Translations under genes and position numbers: made by a program
Shown here: positions 25,560-33,417 of the stretch, piece by piece
Layout: each line of letters begins with the position of its first letter
Position numbering within the stretch: the stretch's first letter is position 1
Origin: Thaumasiovibrio sp043421945
GTDB lineage: Bacteria; Pseudomonadota; Gammaproteobacteria; Enterobacterales; Vibrionaceae
Reading direction: 5' to 3'
Length of the DNA: 64,000 nt
NCBI GenBank assembly: GCA_043421945.1
Contig: JBHOGO010000011.1
Coordinates: 1-64,000 of the forward strand
Notes under the pieces: generated by a model
Told to the model about the DNA's origin: nothing
Databases searched by the model: none
Seen by the model: the letters and a program-made list of their open reading frames with translations, nothing else

Positions 25560-26444
25560 TTAGTTATTACGCTCGATGACGTATCGGGCAAAAACTTCCA
25601 GGGATTCGGTATTGTACGGGATCTGCTTCAAAGCGTGTAGCGCTTCTTTGTAGAGAGCTTGCGCTTTTTCTTGAGCTTGCTCCAACCCTAGGAGTGAAGG
25701 GTAGGTACTTTTTTGTGCTTCAATGTCAGAACCTTGAGGTTTTCCGAGTGTTTCAGTATCGCTAGTAATATCCAGTATGTCATCTTGGACTTGAAAAGCG
25801 AGCCCGATGGCGTAAGCGAAGCGATCTAAGTGAGAGGTTACTACTGGGTCAATATTACCGCTGGCGAGTGCCCCAAGTTGTACAGCGCAACGAATCAGAG
25901 CACCTGTTTTATTCACATGGATTTTTTCTAGTTCTTCAAGTGGTACGAGGCGGCCTTCCGCACTGAGATCAAGAGCTTGCCCCAGACACATTCCTGATGC
26001 ACCTGCTGCTTTAGCAAGCGCTGCCACCATTTCGATCCGCTTAGCATCAGGATGCATCTCACCATTAGCGAGTATTTCAAACGCCAGCGTCTGAAGTGCA
26101 TCGCCCGCTAAGATTGCGGTCGCTTCATCAAAGGCTTTATGGCAAGTCGGTTGCCCACGACGTAGAGCATCGTCGTCCATGGCTGGTAAATCATCATGGA
26201 TGAGAGAATAAGCATGGACACATTCAATCGCGGCCGCCGGAGCATCTAAAAGTGAAAGATCTGTTCCGAGCATTTCCCCCACAGAGTATACGAGAAATGG
26301 GCGAGCGCGTTTGCCGCCTAACAGTGCGCCATGACGCATTGCTTGAATAAGGGGATTACTCTGTTCTGGGAGAGCTTCTAACCAGTGTATTAATTGCTGG
26401 TTATTCCGTTGCTGATAACGCGTAAGGTGCGCTTTAAAATCCAT
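25560..26444 (-). CDS. ispA: Farnesyl diphosphate synthase
   Basis: Adds IPP to DMAPP and GPP to form farnesyl diphosphate for ubiquinone and undecaprenyl lipid synthesis. The 294-aa protein has both aspartate-rich motifs, HDDLPAMDDDALRRG and FQVQDDILDITSD, and GGKRARPFLVYSVGE. The start is ATG 26444 (MDFKAHLTRYQQ), only 4 nt after the xseB stop; a longer frame back to 26486 overlaps xseB and is not credible. dxs follows after 28 nt. Confidence 0.97.
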   Translation of the reverse strand: MDFKAHLTRYQQRNNQQLIHWLEALPEQSNPLIQAMRHGALLGGKRARPFLVYSVGEMLGTDLSLLDAPAAAIECVHAYSLIHDDLPAMDDDALRRGQPTCHKAFDEATAILAGDALQTLAFEILANGEMHPDAKRIEMVAALAKAAGASGMCLGQALDLSAEGRLVPLEELEKIHVNKTGALIRCAVQLGALASGNIDPVVTSHLDRFAYAIGLAFQVQDDILDITSDTETLGKPQGSDIEAQKSTYPSLLGLEQAQEKAQALYKEALHALKQIPYNTESLEVFARYVIERNN

Positions 26445-26448
26445 TATT

Positions 26449-26685
26449 TCAGTCACCTTGGTACTCTTCGAGGGGGGCGTTATCATCCGCTTGCATAAGA
26501 ATATCTATTTTTTGTTGGGCATTGCTGAGTGTTTGTTGGCTGTGACGGGCAAGTGAAATGCCGCGCTCGAATTTTTTCAATGCGTCATCTAACGCTAATT
26601 CACCAGATTCTAACTGAGAGACTATTTGTTCCAACTCTGATAGTGCCGCTTCAAAGCTCATATTTTCGGGTTTCTTACTGGCCAT
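26449..26685 (-). CDS. xseB: Exodeoxyribonuclease VII small subunit
   Basis: Small helical subunit of exonuclease VII. 78 aa starting MASKKPENMSFEAALSELEQ and containing the family signature LESGELALDDALKKFERGI and an acidic tail. The start is ATG 26685 in line with homologues; the open frame begins 8 codons earlier at a TTG. First gene of the xseB-ispA-dxs operon, divergent from pomA. Confidence 0.95.
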   Translation of the reverse strand: MASKKPENMSFEAALSELEQIVSQLESGELALDDALKKFERGISLARHSQQTLSNAQQKIDILMQADDNAPLEEYQGD

Positions 26686-26913
26686 AATCTCAATCTGTTT
26701 TTGGGTCAACGTGCGGAAAACTTATCGCAGTGATCATAAAATGTAAATTATGTCACGGTAGACAAGGATTGAGCTACTACTTAAATAGTTAAATGTGCCT
26801 CTTTGTTAACTTCGTTATGTGAAAAAGACTAAATTGCTGGAAGCTACTGCCGATAGAGCCAATAATCGGTAGAATAAATAATATTTTACGCGCAACACGT
26901 AAGGGGAATGAGT

Positions 26914-27678
26914 GTGGATTTAGCGACGCTGTTAGGAATCATCGGGGCGTTCGGGTTTATTGTCATGGCAATGATGCTCGGTGGAAGCATCTCAATGTTT
27001 GTCGACATCCCATCAATACTCATTGTATTTGGGGGGAGTCTCTTCGTTGCCTTGATGAAATTCAATATGGGACAGTTCTTTGGTGGCTTTAAAATTATGG
27101 GCAAAGCGTTCATGTTTAAGGCTGATAAGCCCGAGGATCTGATCGCTAAAATTGTTGAAATGGCCGACGCTGCTCGAAAAGGTGGATTCCTTGCCCTAGA
27201 AGAGATGGAGATCACTAACAGCTTTATGCAGAAAGGCATCGACTTACTGGTTGATGGGCATGATGCTGAAGTGGTTAAGTCAGCCTTGTCGAAAGATATC
27301 ACCATGACGAGTGAACGGCATGAGCAGGGAGCAAGCATTTGGTCTGCGCTAGGTGATGTGGCACCAGCGATGGGAATGATCGGCACGTTGATCGGACTGG
27401 TTGCCATGCTTTCTAACATGGATGATCCTAAATCGATCGGTCCAGCGATGGCCGTTGCCTTGTTGACAACACTTTATGGTTCGATGTTTGCCAACATGGT
27501 CTGTCTGCCTATAGCGGATAAGTTGATGCTGCGTAAGGAAGAAGAAAAGTTAAATCGTCGATTAATTATGGATGGCGTATTGGCCATTCAAGATGGACAA
27601 AATCCTCGCGTCATCGATAGCTTATTGAAGAACTATCTAAACGAGAAAAAACGTGCTGTCGATGCTGATGCCGTATAG
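26914..27678 (+). CDS. pomA: Sodium-driven flagellar stator protein PomA
   Basis: Inner-membrane stator subunit that, with PomB, couples Na+ flow to polar flagellar rotation. 254 aa, the same as vibrio PomA within a residue. Four transmembrane segments, two near the N-terminus (DLATLLGIIGAFGFIVMAMML) and two after the cytoplasmic loop, GDVAPAMGMIGTLIGLVAML and ALLTTLYGSMFANMVCLPIADKL. The start is GTG 26914 because AAGGGGA at 26901-26907 is 6 nt upstream; the ATG at 26908 is too close to that site. pomB follows after 12 nt. Divergent from xseB. Confidence 0.97.
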   Translation: MDLATLLGIIGAFGFIVMAMMLGGSISMFVDIPSILIVFGGSLFVALMKFNMGQFFGGFKIMGKAFMFKADKPEDLIAKIVEMADAARKGGFLALEEMEITNSFMQKGIDLLVDGHDAEVVKSALSKDITMTSERHEQGASIWSALGDVAPAMGMIGTLIGLVAMLSNMDDPKSIGPAMAVALLTTLYGSMFANMVCLPIADKLMLRKEEEKLNRRLIMDGVLAIQDGQNPRVIDSLLKNYLNEKKRAVDADAV

Positions 27679-27690
27679 AGGGTGAGATAA

Positions 27691-28608
27691 ATGGAAGAAG
27701 AAGACGATTGCAAATGTCCGCCCGGTGCCCCGTTATGGATGGCAACCTTTGCGGATCTTGCCACCTTGCTGATGTGTTTCTTCGTACTACTGTTGTCGTT
27801 TTCTGAGATGGATGTACTTAAATTCAAACAGATAGCAGGTTCGATGAAGTTTGCCTTTGGTGTGCAAAATATGTTGGAAGTGAAAGACATACCAAAAGGC
27901 ACCAGTGTTATTGCACAAGAATTTCGACCGGGGCGGCCTGAACCCACGCCGATCGAGGTCATCATGCAGCAAACGATTGATATGACGCAGCGCTCCCTCG
28001 ACTTTCATGAGGGGGAAACCGACCGAGCCAGTGGCACGCAGCGTGAAGCGGGCAAATTAACGGGTGGCCAATCCAACACGGTCGCCACGCAAGAGAACGA
28101 AAATAGCGAATCGGAGATGGAGGAGTCGCAAGCACAGTTGATGCAAGTGATTCAACAAGCGCTAGAAAGAGAGATTGTTGAAGGTGCTATTGAACTCGAA
28201 AGTTTAGGGCAGCAACTGGTGATTCGCATTAAAGAAAGGGGCGCATTTCCATCGGGCTCTGCATTTTTACAGCCTCGTTTCCGCCCTTTAGTGCGTCAAG
28301 TCGCCGAGCTCGTTAAGGATGTCCCCGGAGAAATCACGGTAACAGGGCATACTGATAGTGGGCCGCTTGACTCTGAGCTATATCGTTCGAATTGGGATCT
28401 TTCTGCACAGAGAGCGGTTTCTGTCGCGCAAGAGATGGAAGAAGTACAAGACTTTGATCACCGTCGACTTCGTGTCGTTGGAATGGCTGATACCTTGCCA
28501 TTAGAAGACAACGGTACAGAAGATGGAAGAAGAGCCAACCGTCGAGTTGAGATTGCCGTTAATCAGGGTAAACCACACTACTCGGAAGAGGTGACTTCAG
28601 AGCAATAA
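27691..28608 (+). CDS. pomB: Sodium-driven flagellar stator protein PomB
   Basis: Partner of PomA. 305 aa with a short cytoplasmic N-terminus, one transmembrane helix whose essential ion-binding aspartate is Asp22 in WMATFADLATLLMCFFVLL, a long acidic and Gln-rich periplasmic linker (about 110-150), and a C-terminal OmpA-like peptidoglycan-binding domain with TVTGHTDSGPL and RRANRRVEIAV. A vibrio PomB is about this length. It ends the two-gene operon, with a terminator 35 nt later. Confidence 0.97.
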   Translation: MEEEDDCKCPPGAPLWMATFADLATLLMCFFVLLLSFSEMDVLKFKQIAGSMKFAFGVQNMLEVKDIPKGTSVIAQEFRPGRPEPTPIEVIMQQTIDMTQRSLDFHEGETDRASGTQREAGKLTGGQSNTVATQENENSESEMEESQAQLMQVIQQALEREIVEGAIELESLGQQLVIRIKERGAFPSGSAFLQPRFRPLVRQVAELVKDVPGEITVTGHTDSGPLDSELYRSNWDLSAQRAVSVAQEMEEVQDFDHRRLRVVGMADTLPLEDNGTEDGRRANRRVEIAVNQGKPHYSEEVTSEQ

Positions 28609-28643
28609 ACGCCGTTTGAACCGTTAGGCTGACAGCTGTAAAT

Positions 28644-28672
28644 AAGAGGGGTACTAAATGCCCCTCTTTTTA
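28644..28672 (+). terminator. pomAB terminator
   Basis: AAGAGGGG-TACTAAATG-CCCCTCTT followed by TTTT, an 8-bp perfect stem, 35 nt after pomB. Confidence 0.9.
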
Positions 28673-28684
28673 TGTGTAGATGAG

Positions 28685-28713
28685 TTCACCCTATTGGTCG
28701 CATGATGTATAAT
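28685..28713 (+). promoter_or_regulatory. Candidate sigma70 promoter of thiI
   Basis: TTCACC and TATAAT separated by 17 bp, 38 nt upstream of the thiI ATG. The -10 matches consensus fully, the -35 at 4 of 6 positions. Confidence 0.5.
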
Positions 28714-28750
28714 CCGCGCCTTTCTCCAGCATCAACTAGTGAAACGTGAT

Positions 28751-30199
28751 ATGAAATTTATCGTAAAGCCACATCCAGAAATTTTTGTAAAAAGCGACTC
28801 GGTTCGAAAGCGTTTCACGAAAATTCTTGAATGTAACATCCGTATTATCCTCCAGAAGAAAACAGACATCGTTTCTGTCTTCAACCGTCGTGACCACATT
28901 GAGGTGGTAGCAAAGGATGACTCGGTTCGTGATTTGGTGCTGGAAGTACTAACTCATACCTCAGGTATTCATCACTCCTTAGAAGTCCAGCAGACAGATT
29001 TTACTGACTTGCATGACATCTACGAGCAAACACTTGATTTAGTGAAAGATGACCTCGTTGGTAAGACCTTCTGTGTGCGCGCTAAGCGTCGTGGTAAGCA
29101 TGACTTTACTTCGATTGAGCTAGAGCGCTATGTCGGCGGTGGTCTTAACCAAGCGATTGAGTCTGCTTCAGTGAAGCTGAAGAAGCCTGATGTCACTGTC
29201 AATATCGAAGTGTCGAATGAGAAGCTGAACTTAGTGCTTTCTCGTCATAAAGGCCTCGGTGGGTTCCCACTAGGAACACAAGAAGATGTACTGAGTTTGA
29301 TCTCAGGTGGCTTTGATTCAGGTGTTTCAAGTTACCTGCATATTAAGCGCGGTAGTAAGGTTCACTACTGTTTCTTTAATCTCGGTGGCCCTGCGCACGA
29401 AATCGGTGTTAAACAGGTTTCTGCTTACTTATGGAATAAGTTTGGCTCTTCGGCAAAAGTGAAATTCATCTCTATCGATTTTGAGCCAGTAGTGGCAGAG
29501 ATCCTAGAGAAAGTCGACAATGGCCAAATGGGCGTTGTTCTAAAGCGTATGTTCATGCGTGCAGCAGGCCAAGTTGCTGATCGCTTTGGTATTCAAGCGC
29601 TAGTAACGGGTGAAGCGATTGGTCAGGTATCAAGCCAGACACTAACGAACTTACGTCATATTGATGGTGTAACGGATAGCTTGATTCTTCGTCCGTTAAT
29701 TAACTGGGATAAAGAAGATATCATCAACCTTGCTCGTGATATCGGTACTGAAGATTTTGCAAAGACAATGCCTGAATTCTGTGGTGTTATCTCGAAAAGT
29801 CCAACAGTGAAAGCGGTTAAAGAGAAGCTTGAAACAGAAGAAGCGAAGTTCGACTTTGATATTCTAGAGCAGGTTGTTCGTGATGCGTGCATTATCGATA
29901 TTCGTGATATCGAAAAAGAGAGCCAAGAGAAAGCACCAGAAGTTGAAATGGTTGAAGCCATTCCTGCTGATGCAGTGGTATTGGATATCCGTAGTCCTGA
30001 AGAAGAAGACGAGAGCCCATTAGAGATTGAAGGTGTTGAAGTGAAACACATTCCATTCTTTAAGTTGGCAACGCAATTCGGCGACTTGGATCAATCCAAG
30101 AATTACCTTCTTTACTGTGATCGCGGTGTGATGAGCCGTCTTCAAGCACTACTGCTGCAAGAAAATGGCTTCACGAATGTGAAAGTTTATCGTCCGTAA
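28751..30199 (+). CDS. thiI: tRNA 4-thiouridine synthase / thiazole sulfurtransferase ThiI
   Basis: Makes s4U8 in tRNA and passes sulfur to ThiS for thiamine. 482 aa, exactly the E. coli length. N-terminal ferredoxin-like and THUMP domains, PP-loop SGGFDSGVSSYL, the conserved Cys in MPEFCGVISKSP, and the C-terminal rhodanese domain whose persulfide Cys456 lies in YCDRGVMSRLQ. The start is ATG 28751 (MKFIVKPHPE); the frame reaches back four codons to 28739 with no better ribosome site. Its relation to dxs and thiL nearby is metabolic only. Confidence 0.97.
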   Translation: MKFIVKPHPEIFVKSDSVRKRFTKILECNIRIILQKKTDIVSVFNRRDHIEVVAKDDSVRDLVLEVLTHTSGIHHSLEVQQTDFTDLHDIYEQTLDLVKDDLVGKTFCVRAKRRGKHDFTSIELERYVGGGLNQAIESASVKLKKPDVTVNIEVSNEKLNLVLSRHKGLGGFPLGTQEDVLSLISGGFDSGVSSYLHIKRGSKVHYCFFNLGGPAHEIGVKQVSAYLWNKFGSSAKVKFISIDFEPVVAEILEKVDNGQMGVVLKRMFMRAAGQVADRFGIQALVTGEAIGQVSSQTLTNLRHIDGVTDSLILRPLINWDKEDIINLARDIGTEDFAKTMPEFCGVISKSPTVKAVKEKLETEEAKFDFDILEQVVRDACIIDIRDIEKESQEKAPEVEMVEAIPADAVVLDIRSPEEEDESPLEIEGVEVKHIPFFKLATQFGDLDQSKNYLLYCDRGVMSRLQALLLQENGFTNVKVYRP

Positions 30200-30241
30200 C
30201 GATATAGACTCACAAATCGTTTAGTAAGGCGAACCATAAAA

Positions 30242-30274
30242 GAAAAGCTCGGCGTAATTACGTCGAGCTTTTTT
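30242..30274. terminator. thiI terminator, also facing yajL
   Basis: AAAAGCTCGGCG / TACGTCGAGCTTTT stem with one mismatch and T runs on both strands, between thiI and convergent yajL. Confidence 0.85.
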
Positions 30275-30283
30275 GTCTCTGTT

Positions 30284-30318
30284 TTTTGGGCCTTGTTTTT
30301 GGGCCTTGTTTTTGGGGT
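30284..30318. repeat. Short tandem repeat (about 13 bp x 2.7)
   Basis: GTTTTTTGGGCCTT, GTTTTTGGGCCTT, GTTTTTGGGG in a row, in the gap between thiI and yajL, just past the terminator. A likely slippage tract. Confidence 0.7.
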
Positions 30319-30380
30319 CAGCACTTCTTACCCCTGCTATATCTCTTAATATTTTGCGGGATAGTGAGTAATCAGTATGG

Positions 30381-30995
30381 CTATGATGGCGTGTGCTCTT
30401 TACCTAGCACGTCATAATTCATATTTGGCCAAACGATCATTGGTTTCGCCACTTCGGCAGCCTTAGGTTTACCGGCTAGACAAACAATGATCTCCAATGC
30501 AAACTCTTGCGATGTTCCTGGTCCCTGACTGGTAAGTAGGTTTTCATTGATATCAAAGAAAACACGTTTTTTACGGCGGCGTTGTTCAGGGATATGGTCG
30601 AAGAAGTCAGGGTGGCAGGTCATGTATGCTTTAGGAAAAAGCTGGTGGTGCTCTAACACTAAAGCCGGTGCCGCACAGATGGCAGCAATCAGCTTACCGT
30701 CATATTTATGCTGAGTGACGAACTCCACCAATAGCGGGTTATCTCGAAAACATTCGCTCCCTGCTTTGCCGCCGGGGAGTACAACCGCATCAAATTGGTT
30801 GTCAGCAATGTCCACAAGGCGGGCATCAGCAACAAGCTTAATACCACGAGAGCCCGCCATGATAAGTGCACCATCACTGGCAATACTGGCTATGGTAACG
30901 TCAAAGTCAGCTCTGATCAGGGTATCTATACAATTGATCGCTTCCATCTCTTCCGTGCCGGGAGCGATGCAAACAGCGACTTTATAGGTTGTCAT
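30381..30995 (-). CDS. yajL: DJ-1/PfpI superfamily protein YajL
   Basis: Cytoplasmic DJ-1 homologue; in E. coli it protects proteins from oxidative and dicarbonyl damage. 204 aa from ATG 30995 (MTTYKVAVCIAPGTEEMEA). It has the acidic nucleophile-elbow partner Glu in PGTEEME and the reactive cysteine in LIAAICAAPALVL, corresponding to Cys106 of YajL. A frame extends 20 codons further with no homology. About 134 nt separate it from panE upstream on the same strand, with which it may be cotranscribed. Confidence 0.92.
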   Translation of the reverse strand: MTTYKVAVCIAPGTEEMEAINCIDTLIRADFDVTIASIASDGALIMAGSRGIKLVADARLVDIADNQFDAVVLPGGKAGSECFRDNPLLVEFVTQHKYDGKLIAAICAAPALVLEHHQLFPKAYMTCHPDFFDHIPEQRRRKKRVFFDINENLLTSQGPGTSQEFALEIIVCLAGKPKAAEVAKPMIVWPNMNYDVLGKEHTPS

Positions 30996-31128
30996 TGGGT
31001 AATCTCCAAACTCATTATTTTCGACGTTAAGATGAGAGCGCGTATCTTGCCACAAAATCGTTATTCATTGCGTATTTGCTAACGAGGTTTTGCCTATTTT
31101 AAGCTGCAATAGCTTAAGGTCTGGCATA

Positions 31129-32037
31129 TCAAGAGCTTGCTTTGTTAGAGCACTCCATCTCTTTAATCCTTTCCCAAAGTTTTCGTTGAACGGGAGCATC
31201 GATGCCGTGGTATTCGGCTCGTTGAACAAGGTAACCACTAATATAGTCAATCTCTGTCTGTCGTTGATAGCGGATGTCTTGATTCATCGACGAATAGTTT
31301 TTTGCTGTCGCATGGATGACCGCGGCAACGATCTTTTCGAGTTGCGAAGGTGAGGTTGAGTACCCTTCTTTTGTCATCACCATCGCAACTTCATGGTAGA
31401 TAGCACTTAGCTGTGTTTGATAGCACTGTTGGGCGAGATGACCATTTGGCACATTATGGATAGCGGTTAAAGGATTAATCGCACAGTTGATGGCTAGCTT
31501 TTGCCACTGTTTCTTTTGAATATCACCTTGCCATTCACAATGATTCAATGCGTTAGCAAGCAAATCGATAAGGGCATTAGGCTTGCTCTGGTGCGATTGA
31601 TGGCTGATATACCCTAAGAATGTTTCGCCTTCTCCAGTGTGACGAACAGCTTCGATAGATGTTTTCAGTGCAGCTTGCGCGGTTGTTGCAAATAAAACGG
31701 TGTGTTTAGGCAGATGCCTTTTGATGACTTCCGCCGTGCCCATGCCGTTGTGAGTAATCAATACCGATGCGCTGGTAGATATATGTGGCGTAATCGCTTC
31801 AAGGGCGCCTTCTAACTGAAAGGCTTTTACGGCCACGATAACCAGTTCACTGTTATGTAAATGCTCACTATCATTTGAGCAGAACTGATGGCAGCTATCA
31901 TTACCGCTTAAGTCCGTAAAATGCAGAGTATTGAGTGGGGTATGGCGTGTCCAGAGTTGAACATCATGGTTTGCGGCGTTTAATTTACATGCGAGAAGGC
32001 TACCAATAGCACCCGCACCAACAAGTGTGATAATCAA
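31129..32037 (-). CDS. panE: 2-dehydropantoate 2-reductase
   Basis: NADPH-dependent ketopantoate reductase of pantothenate synthesis. 302 aa with the Rossmann motif GAGAIGSLLACKL at the N-terminus, THNGMG, and the catalytic Lys region KKQWQKLAINCAINPLTAI. Length is normal. It may form a pair with yajL downstream. The upstream gene ompK has its own terminator. Confidence 0.94.
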   Translation of the reverse strand: MIITLVGAGAIGSLLACKLNAANHDVQLWTRHTPLNTLHFTDLSGNDSCHQFCSNDSEHLHNSELVIVAVKAFQLEGALEAITPHISTSASVLITHNGMGTAEVIKRHLPKHTVLFATTAQAALKTSIEAVRHTGEGETFLGYISHQSHQSKPNALIDLLANALNHCEWQGDIQKKQWQKLAINCAINPLTAIHNVPNGHLAQQCYQTQLSAIYHEVAMVMTKEGYSTSPSQLEKIVAAVIHATAKNYSSMNQDIRYQRQTEIDYISGYLVQRAEYHGIDAPVQRKLWERIKEMECSNKASS

Positions 32038-32154
32038 AACACTTAATCCAGTGGTTTATTTGCGATTACTTTAACATAGAAGAGATGGCCGATAGGGGAG
32101 TGTCGTTCTGAATATCGGGAAGGATTTTATGCGAGGATTATTTACTCGTTAGAA

Positions 32155-32182
32155 ACAAAAACAGACGCCGAAGCGTCTGTTT
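32155..32182 (-). terminator. ompK terminator
   Basis: AAACAGACGC-TTCG-GCGTCTGTTT on the minus strand, followed by TTGTTTC; 22 nt past the ompK stop. Confidence 0.9.
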
Positions 32183-32203
32183 ATCAGCTTTAGTTACTAT
32201 AAA

Positions 32204-33004
32204 TTAGAACTTGTAAGTAACAGCTACGTAATGGCCTGCACCTGAAGATTCAGCTTCTGGACCCCATGGTAGAGGTGCACTGTCTTCGAAACCGTATACA
32301 TCTTTGTATAATTTTAGACCGTAACCTACAGCAAAACGCTCAGAGTGCCAGTAGATACCGTTAAACATCGCGCCGCCATTTGAAGACGTTACGTATTCAT
32401 CTTTCATACCAAATTGGTAATCAATGTAACCTTGGTAAGAGATGAAAGAGCCATTGTCGAAGAAGTGGAAAGGTTTAAACCAGTTAGTAGAAACTTGGAA
32501 GCCGTTCCAGTCTTTGTTGTTTGAGTCGTATGTACCGTATAGGTTTAGACCAATTTGACCTAGGAAAGGAACTTCTACGTCAGAACCAAGACCAATTTTT
32601 TGTTGGTTTACGGCGCTGTTACCACCCCAAGTTAGCTCAGTTGCGATGTATAGCTCTTTAACAGCGCCAAATGATAGGTCTTTGCCTGTCATCGCATCTA
32701 AAGATACACGTGGAGCAAATTTCATGAAGATTTTTTCTTCACCATCTTTGTCGCTATTTGAGTCAGAAGTTAGGTTGAATACGTCAACGTAACCGTATAG
32801 ATCGAAGATACCTGAACGACCGCCAAATTCCATTTCCATGTAGTCATGGGTAGATTCTGAAGCGCCTTTCTCATTGATAGCACCCATTAGGTTAAACTGC
32901 ATCCAGCTGTAGTCATTCGCGTGAATGCCGTCAGAGTAGTCCGCTGCCATAACAGGCGCAGCAGTTGCTGCCAAAAGGCTCATAGCTAAAAGTGTTTTGC
33001 GCAT
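32204..33004 (-). CDS. ompK: Outer-membrane nucleoside-type channel OmpK (Tsx family)
   Basis: Outer-membrane beta-barrel channel of the Tsx family, known in vibrios as OmpK, the receptor of phage KVP40. 266 aa with signal peptide cut after VMA (residue 20), then ADYSDGIHANDYSWMQFNLMGA, FGGRSGIFDLYGYVDVF, NGSFISYQGYIDYQFG and the terminal Phe of a barrel (HYVAVTYKF). The whole sequence follows the vibrio OmpK layout; the segment near TSDSNSDKDGEEK is probably an external loop. Upstream DNA carries two CRP-like sites and a LacI/CytR-type palindrome. Confidence 0.93.
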   Translation of the reverse strand: MRKTLLAMSLLAATAAPVMAADYSDGIHANDYSWMQFNLMGAINEKGASESTHDYMEMEFGGRSGIFDLYGYVDVFNLTSDSNSDKDGEEKIFMKFAPRVSLDAMTGKDLSFGAVKELYIATELTWGGNSAVNQQKIGLGSDVEVPFLGQIGLNLYGTYDSNNKDWNGFQVSTNWFKPFHFFDNGSFISYQGYIDYQFGMKDEYVTSSNGGAMFNGIYWHSERFAVGYGLKLYKDVYGFEDSAPLPWGPEAESSGAGHYVAVTYKF

Positions 33005-33108
33005 AGTGCTAATCTCACATGTCGTTCGGTAATTTTATCAGGGAACTTTATCGGCCTCCTGAATGTCTGTGCGCATTCTATGTGTTTACATCACAAAATG
33101 GAATGTAA

Positions 33109-33122
33109 CGATTGCGCAATCG
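33109..33122. promoter_or_regulatory. Palindrome, candidate CytR/LacI-family operator of ompK
   Basis: CGATTGCGCAATCG is a perfect 14-bp palindrome, followed directly by GGTTGCGAA, which resembles a further half site. The neighbouring CRP-like sites and the known CytR/CRP control of E. coli tsx make a CytR-like operator plausible. Inference only. Confidence 0.5.
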
Positions 33123-33128
33123 GTTGCG

Positions 33129-33150
33129 AAATGTGATCTTGATCGTATGT
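33129..33150 (-). promoter_or_regulatory. CRP-like site 1 upstream of ompK
   Basis: The 22-mer starts AAATGTGATCT, which equals the left half of the CRP consensus, and matches about 18 of 22 positions overall, about 125 nt before the ompK start. Confidence 0.55.
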
Positions 33151-33171
33151 AATGGATTTCACTTGCAGAAA

Positions 33172-33193
33172 TAATGTGATCTTGGTCGTTTTT
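33172..33193 (-). promoter_or_regulatory. CRP-like site 2 upstream of ompK
   Basis: Contains AATGTGATCTTGGTCGT, a near copy of site 1 with its centre 43 bp away (about four helical turns), with a poorer right half. The remaining part of 33194-33313 shows nothing further that I can name. Confidence 0.4.
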
Positions 33194-33313
33194 TTGAGCA
33201 GGTTATGGAACAAAAATTTGCGGTGAGTGACTAAGGGCGCTCAATTTTGTACACCCATGATGCATTTGAACGAGTGGGAGGAGTAATAGGAGAGTGAATA
33301 TTGCACATAAACG

Positions 33314-33334
33314 GCTCCTCTCACGAAGAGGAGC
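33314..33334 (-). terminator. Hairpin downstream of ampG
   Basis: GCTCCTCT-TCGTG-AGAGGAGC on either strand, 8-bp perfect stem, with only a weak T run; about 84 nt past the ampG stop. Confidence 0.5.
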
Positions 33335-33417
33335 ATAGATGATTACTTTAGTGGTTGGCTGATACCACTTCTGTATGGCTCAAGGTAAAGCTAATGCTGT
33401 ATATGTATGAGCGATAC

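Noticed and set aside
26820..26913. Sigma54 or sigma28 promoter for pomAB
   Set aside because: No convincing -24/-12 or flagellar consensus pair; only a short imperfect inverted repeat at about 26847-26872.
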